From an uncultured Acetatifactor sp. (GTDB lineage Bacteria; Bacillota; Clostridia; Lachnospirales; Lachnospiraceae): a stretch of DNA of 17,685 bases. The translations under genes were made by a program, and so were the position numbers. This document shows, in pieces, positions 14,996-17,685 of the stretch. The first letter of the stretch is position 1, and each line of letters starts with the position of its first letter. The notes below the pieces were generated by a model. It had not been told where the DNA came from, did no database searches, and saw only the letters and a list, made by a program, of their open reading frames with translations. The stretch is taken from positions 1-17,685 of the forward strand of contig CAJTSY010000088.1 in NCBI GenBank assembly GCA_910578995.1, in the 5' to 3' direction.

Positions 14996-16558
14996 GTGCA
15001 GGTGAAAAACATTGTGATAATCGGAGCGGGGCCGGCCGGACTGACAGCTGCATATGAATTCCTGCGTCAGGGCAGGGAACACCATATTACGATTTTGGAG
15101 GAGACGGATGCAATCGGGGGGATTTCCAGAACCGTCCGGTATCAGGGAAACCGTATGGACATCGGAGGCCACCGTTTCTTCTCCAAGGACGAAAAAGTAA
15201 TGAAGTGGTGGGAGGACAGAATGCCCCTACAGGGCAGTCCCTCCCATGACGATAAGGTTCTCGGACGCAGGGCGGGCCTGAAAAAGGGCGGGCCGGATCC
15301 CGAAAAGGAAGACAGGGTGATGTTGGTCCGCCGGAGGGTCAGCCGGATTTATTACCAGGGGAAATTTTTTGATTATCCCATCTCAATGAAATGGGACACC
15401 ATAAGGCAGATGGGGATATTGTGTACGGTAAGGGCGGCTTTTTCCTATTTTGCGGCCTGTGTCCGCAAGAGGGAGGAGAGCTCCCTGGAAAATTTCTATA
15501 CAAACCGTTTCGGGAAGGCACTCTACTCCATGTTTTTTGAAAGCTATACGGAGAAGCTGTGGGGACGGCACCCCAGGGCCATTTCCGCGGACTGGGGAAG
15601 CCAGAGGGTAAAGGGGCTGTCTGTCACGGCCATATTAAAAGACATGTGGGAGAAGATTTTTCCCGGAAACAGGAAGCGGCAGGTGGAAACTTCCCTAATT
15701 GAGGAGTTCTGGTATCCGAAATACGGGCCGGGACAGCTGTGGGAGCAGGTGGCCGGGGAAATCCGGGAAATGGGGGGAGAGATCTGCTTTGGAAGCAGGG
15801 TTACCGGTTTCGAGAGGAATCCGGACGGTTCCATAGGCAGGGTGCTTTACGAGAAGGAGGGAAAGACGGAGACGAAAGAGGCGGATATTGTCTTTTCCAG
15901 TATGCCCTTAAAGGATCTGGTGACCTGCATGGCGGATGTGCCCCGGGATATCCGGGAAATCGCGCAGGGACTTCCTTACAGGGACTTTGTGACGGTGGGG
16001 CTGTTGGTGCATTCCCTGAACCTTAAAAATAAGACGAAGATTCCCACGATTAATAACGCGGTTCCGGACTGTTGGATTTATGTGCAGGACGGGGGCGTAA
16101 AGCTGGGGCGTATCCAGATCTTCAACAACTGGTCTCCCTACATGGTGAAAGATCCCGGGGACAGCATGTTCATCGGTCTGGAGTATTTCTGCCAGGAAGG
16201 GGATGAATTCTGGAACCTGGGGGAGGAGGCATGCGCAGAGTACGCAAGGAATGAACTTACGTCCATGGGAATCCTGTCCGACGGCGCCGAGATCATGGGG
16301 TTCCACCGGGAACGGGTCAAAAAGGCGTATCCTGCCTATTTTGACACCTATGGACGGATCGGCGATGTGATAGAATATCTGGACGAAAACTGCGGGAACC
16401 TGTACTGTATCGGCAGGAACGGGCAGCACCGCTACAACAATATGGACCATTCCATGGCTACCGCGTTTGAGGCGGTAAAAAATGTCCTTGAGGGACGCAG
16501 GGATAAGGAAAATGTCTGGAACGTAAATACGGAGAAAGAATATCATGAAGAAAGATAA
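14996..16558 (+). CDS. FAD-dependent NAD(P)/FAD oxidoreductase, UDP-galactopyranose-mutase or amine-oxidase-like
   Basis: A 520-residue flavoprotein. The N-terminus has a Rossmann dinucleotide-binding motif GAGPAG (10-15) and, after the second strand, an acidic residue for the ribose (ILEETDAIGG), followed by RMDIGGHRFFSKD, which is typical of the protoporphyrinogen oxidase/amine oxidase/UDP-galactopyranose mutase superfamily. The C-terminus ends with a second FAD-contact stretch (LYCIGRNGQHRYNNMDHSM). The substrate is not readable. Its next neighbour is a membrane glycosyltransferase, which favours a role in sugar or lipid-linked glycan chemistry. The start is GTG at 14996 after GGAAGGA (14982-14988); a second GTG at 15002 is possible. 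It lies 24 bases after the HD-GYP gene and overlaps the next gene by 14 bases, so it belongs to the same transcript. Confidence 0.85.
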   Translation: MQVKNIVIIGAGPAGLTAAYEFLRQGREHHITILEETDAIGGISRTVRYQGNRMDIGGHRFFSKDEKVMKWWEDRMPLQGSPSHDDKVLGRRAGLKKGGPDPEKEDRVMLVRRRVSRIYYQGKFFDYPISMKWDTIRQMGILCTVRAAFSYFAACVRKREESSLENFYTNRFGKALYSMFFESYTEKLWGRHPRAISADWGSQRVKGLSVTAILKDMWEKIFPGNRKRQVETSLIEEFWYPKYGPGQLWEQVAGEIREMGGEICFGSRVTGFERNPDGSIGRVLYEKEGKTETKEADIVFSSMPLKDLVTCMADVPRDIREIAQGLPYRDFVTVGLLVHSLNLKNKTKIPTINNAVPDCWIYVQDGGVKLGRIQIFNNWSPYMVKDPGDSMFIGLEYFCQEGDEFWNLGEEACAEYARNELTSMGILSDGAEIMGFHRERVKKAYPAYFDTYGRIGDVIEYLDENCGNLYCIGRNGQHRYNNMDHSMATAFEAVKNVLEGRRDKENVWNVNTEKEYHEER

Positions 16559-17685
16559 CTGTATGATGACGGCCATAGGAGTAATTTCTGTCCTGTCCGT
16601 TTTCCTTTTTTCCCATGACGGGGCGGACAAGCTGCCAGTGGGAAGATTTGTGCTGCTGCTTGTGCTTACGGCTGCTGTGAACGGATATTTTTTTATCAGA
16701 AAGAAGTCCCTGGAGGACAGGCGCCTTGTACTCCTGTGCAGCTGCATGGGAATTTTTACAGCGGTCCTGATTGTTCTGGCGGGGAAGCTGAAATTCCATA
16801 CGGAAGAGTATCCGGAGCTGGTTCTCTGGGAAGGGGTGGCTGTATTCCTGACTGTGCTGGTCTGGTGCTTTGTCTGCCTCCGGGCCGAAGGAGGGGCGAC
16901 GGAGAATGTGGTGCTGCTTGTCCTGTTCGGGGGCTTTCTGCTCCGCATTTTTTATGTGGTCCTGACCCAGTCCCATATCTACCAGAATGACCTGGGCAAT
17001 CTGGCGCCGGACGATTATGGACACATGGGATATGTATATTACATTTATTCAAAGGGAAGAATACCGGATCTGGATCCCACCGATTATTACCAGTACTACC
17101 AGCCGCCGCTGTACCATGCCGTGAGCGCGGTTTTCCTGAAAATATTCGGACTTTTCGGATTTGGGCTGCAGGAGTCCCAGGAACTGCTCCAGATTCCCTC
17201 GGCTGTATATGGGACGCTGACTTTGTTTTTTGTAAATAAGATAGGCGTCAGGCTCAGATTCCCTGCCCCGGGGAGGGCCGTGGGACTGGGGATTGCCGCT
17301 TTTGTGCCCTTTGGGGTTATGGCGGGGGGAGCCCTGAACAATGACGGCCTGATGCTGTTACTGATGGTGATGGCCCTTTACTTTACGCTGGTCTGGTACG
17401 AAAACCCGGGGTATAAGGAAATCGTCCTGATGGCGGTCTGTATCGGCTGTTCCATGATGGCAAAGCTTTCGGGGGCCCTGGCGGCGCCTGCCATGGCGGT
17501 CCTGATGCTTTGGAAGGCATGGAAGGAAAGAAACCGGGCGGGCTTTTATGTGAGACAATTTCTGTGTTTCGGTATTATTTCCTTTCCACTGGGATTGTGG
17601 TATTCGATTCTGCGATATGTGCAGTTCGGTATGCCGTTTGGGTTTATATCCGCCCTGCCCACGGATGCTGACCAGTTTGTGGGAA
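16545..17685 (+). CDS. GT39/PMT-type membrane glycosyltransferase (partial, runs off window)
   Basis: The first 380 codons of a polytopic membrane protein; the frame is still open at the window end. Many hydrophobic helices alternate with a large extracytoplasmic loop that contains APDDYGHMGY (D156, D157) and YYQPPLYH (186-191). An acidic pair plus a Pro-Pro-Leu-Tyr motif is the signature of GT-C glycosyltransferases of the GT39/PMT and ArnT type, which move sugars from polyprenyl-phosphate carriers to proteins or lipids outside the membrane. The later PGGALNNDG-like segment (AGGALNNDGL) is also usual in this family. The ribosome binding site GGAGAAAG at 16531-16538 lies inside the preceding gene, and the two overlap by 14 bases. 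Acceptor and donor cannot be told from this part. Confidence 0.85.
   Translation, partial: MKKDNCMMTAIGVISVLSVFLFSHDGADKLPVGRFVLLLVLTAAVNGYFFIRKKSLEDRRLVLLCSCMGIFTAVLIVLAGKLKFHTEEYPELVLWEGVAVFLTVLVWCFVCLRAEGGATENVVLLVLFGGFLLRIFYVVLTQSHIYQNDLGNLAPDDYGHMGYVYYIYSKGRIPDLDPTDYYQYYQPPLYHAVSAVFLKIFGLFGFGLQESQELLQIPSAVYGTLTLFFVNKIGVRLRFPAPGRAVGLGIAAFVPFGVMAGGALNNDGLMLLLMVMALYFTLVWYENPGYKEIVLMAVCIGCSMMAKLSGALAAPAMAVLMLWKAWKERNRAGFYVRQFLCFGIISFPLGLWYSILRYVQFGMPFGFISALPTDADQFVG

Overview
The window looks like the chromosome of a fairly GC-rich, gut-type clostridium, most probably of the Lachnospiraceae. The evidence is GGAGG-type ribosome binding sites, two lipoproteins with clostridial signal peptides, sigma-A-type promoters, a Firmicutes-type lysine riboswitch, a DUF1848 protein, and very large hybrid histidine kinases beside a family 1 solute-binding lipoprotein. 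This placement rests on style and gene content, not on a database match. I saw no rRNA, tRNA, CRISPR array, transposase or phage gene.

Region 1 (1-3748, + strand). A near-consensus promoter at 28-55 starts a run of genes: a helical protein of unknown function, a two-helix membrane protein with a coiled coil (possibly XpaC-like), and a lipoprotein that joins a solute-binding-like domain to a von Willebrand factor A domain with a complete metal site. A small conserved-looking hypothetical protein follows after about 100 bases. This looks like an envelope-associated module of unknown role.

Region 2 (3749-5567). A DUF1848 protein lies on the - strand with its own promoter. Diverging from it is an apparently complete lysine riboswitch: perfect promoter, aptamer, readable antiterminator and an intrinsic terminator. 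What follows is only a fragment of an NhaC-family transporter, with a frameshift just after its start codon and most of the protein missing. The switch therefore no longer controls an intact transporter. The next intact gene in its path is the solute-binding lipoprotein at 5622.

Region 3 (5622-14971, + strand). This is a tightly packed signalling cluster: a solute-binding lipoprotein without ABC permeases nearby; a 1323-residue hybrid kinase (sensor, PAS, degenerate GGDEF, GAF-like, HisKA, ATPase, receiver); a soluble 615-residue hybrid kinase with one apparently dead and one live receiver; and a variant HD-GYP protein with a long helical N-terminus. The first two junctions overlap. The HD-GYP gene is preceded by 161 noncoding bases containing a 56-base tandem repeat. 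A plausible reading is that ligand binding outside the cell is relayed through two kinases and is connected with cyclic-di-GMP turnover, but no HPt domain or DNA-binding regulator is present in the window.

Region 4 (14996-17685, + strand). With only 24 bases between, the same transcript probably continues into an FAD-dependent, UDP-galactopyranose-mutase-like or amine-oxidase-like enzyme and a membrane glycosyltransferase of the GT39/PMT type that runs off the window. These suggest surface glycan or lipid-linked sugar work.
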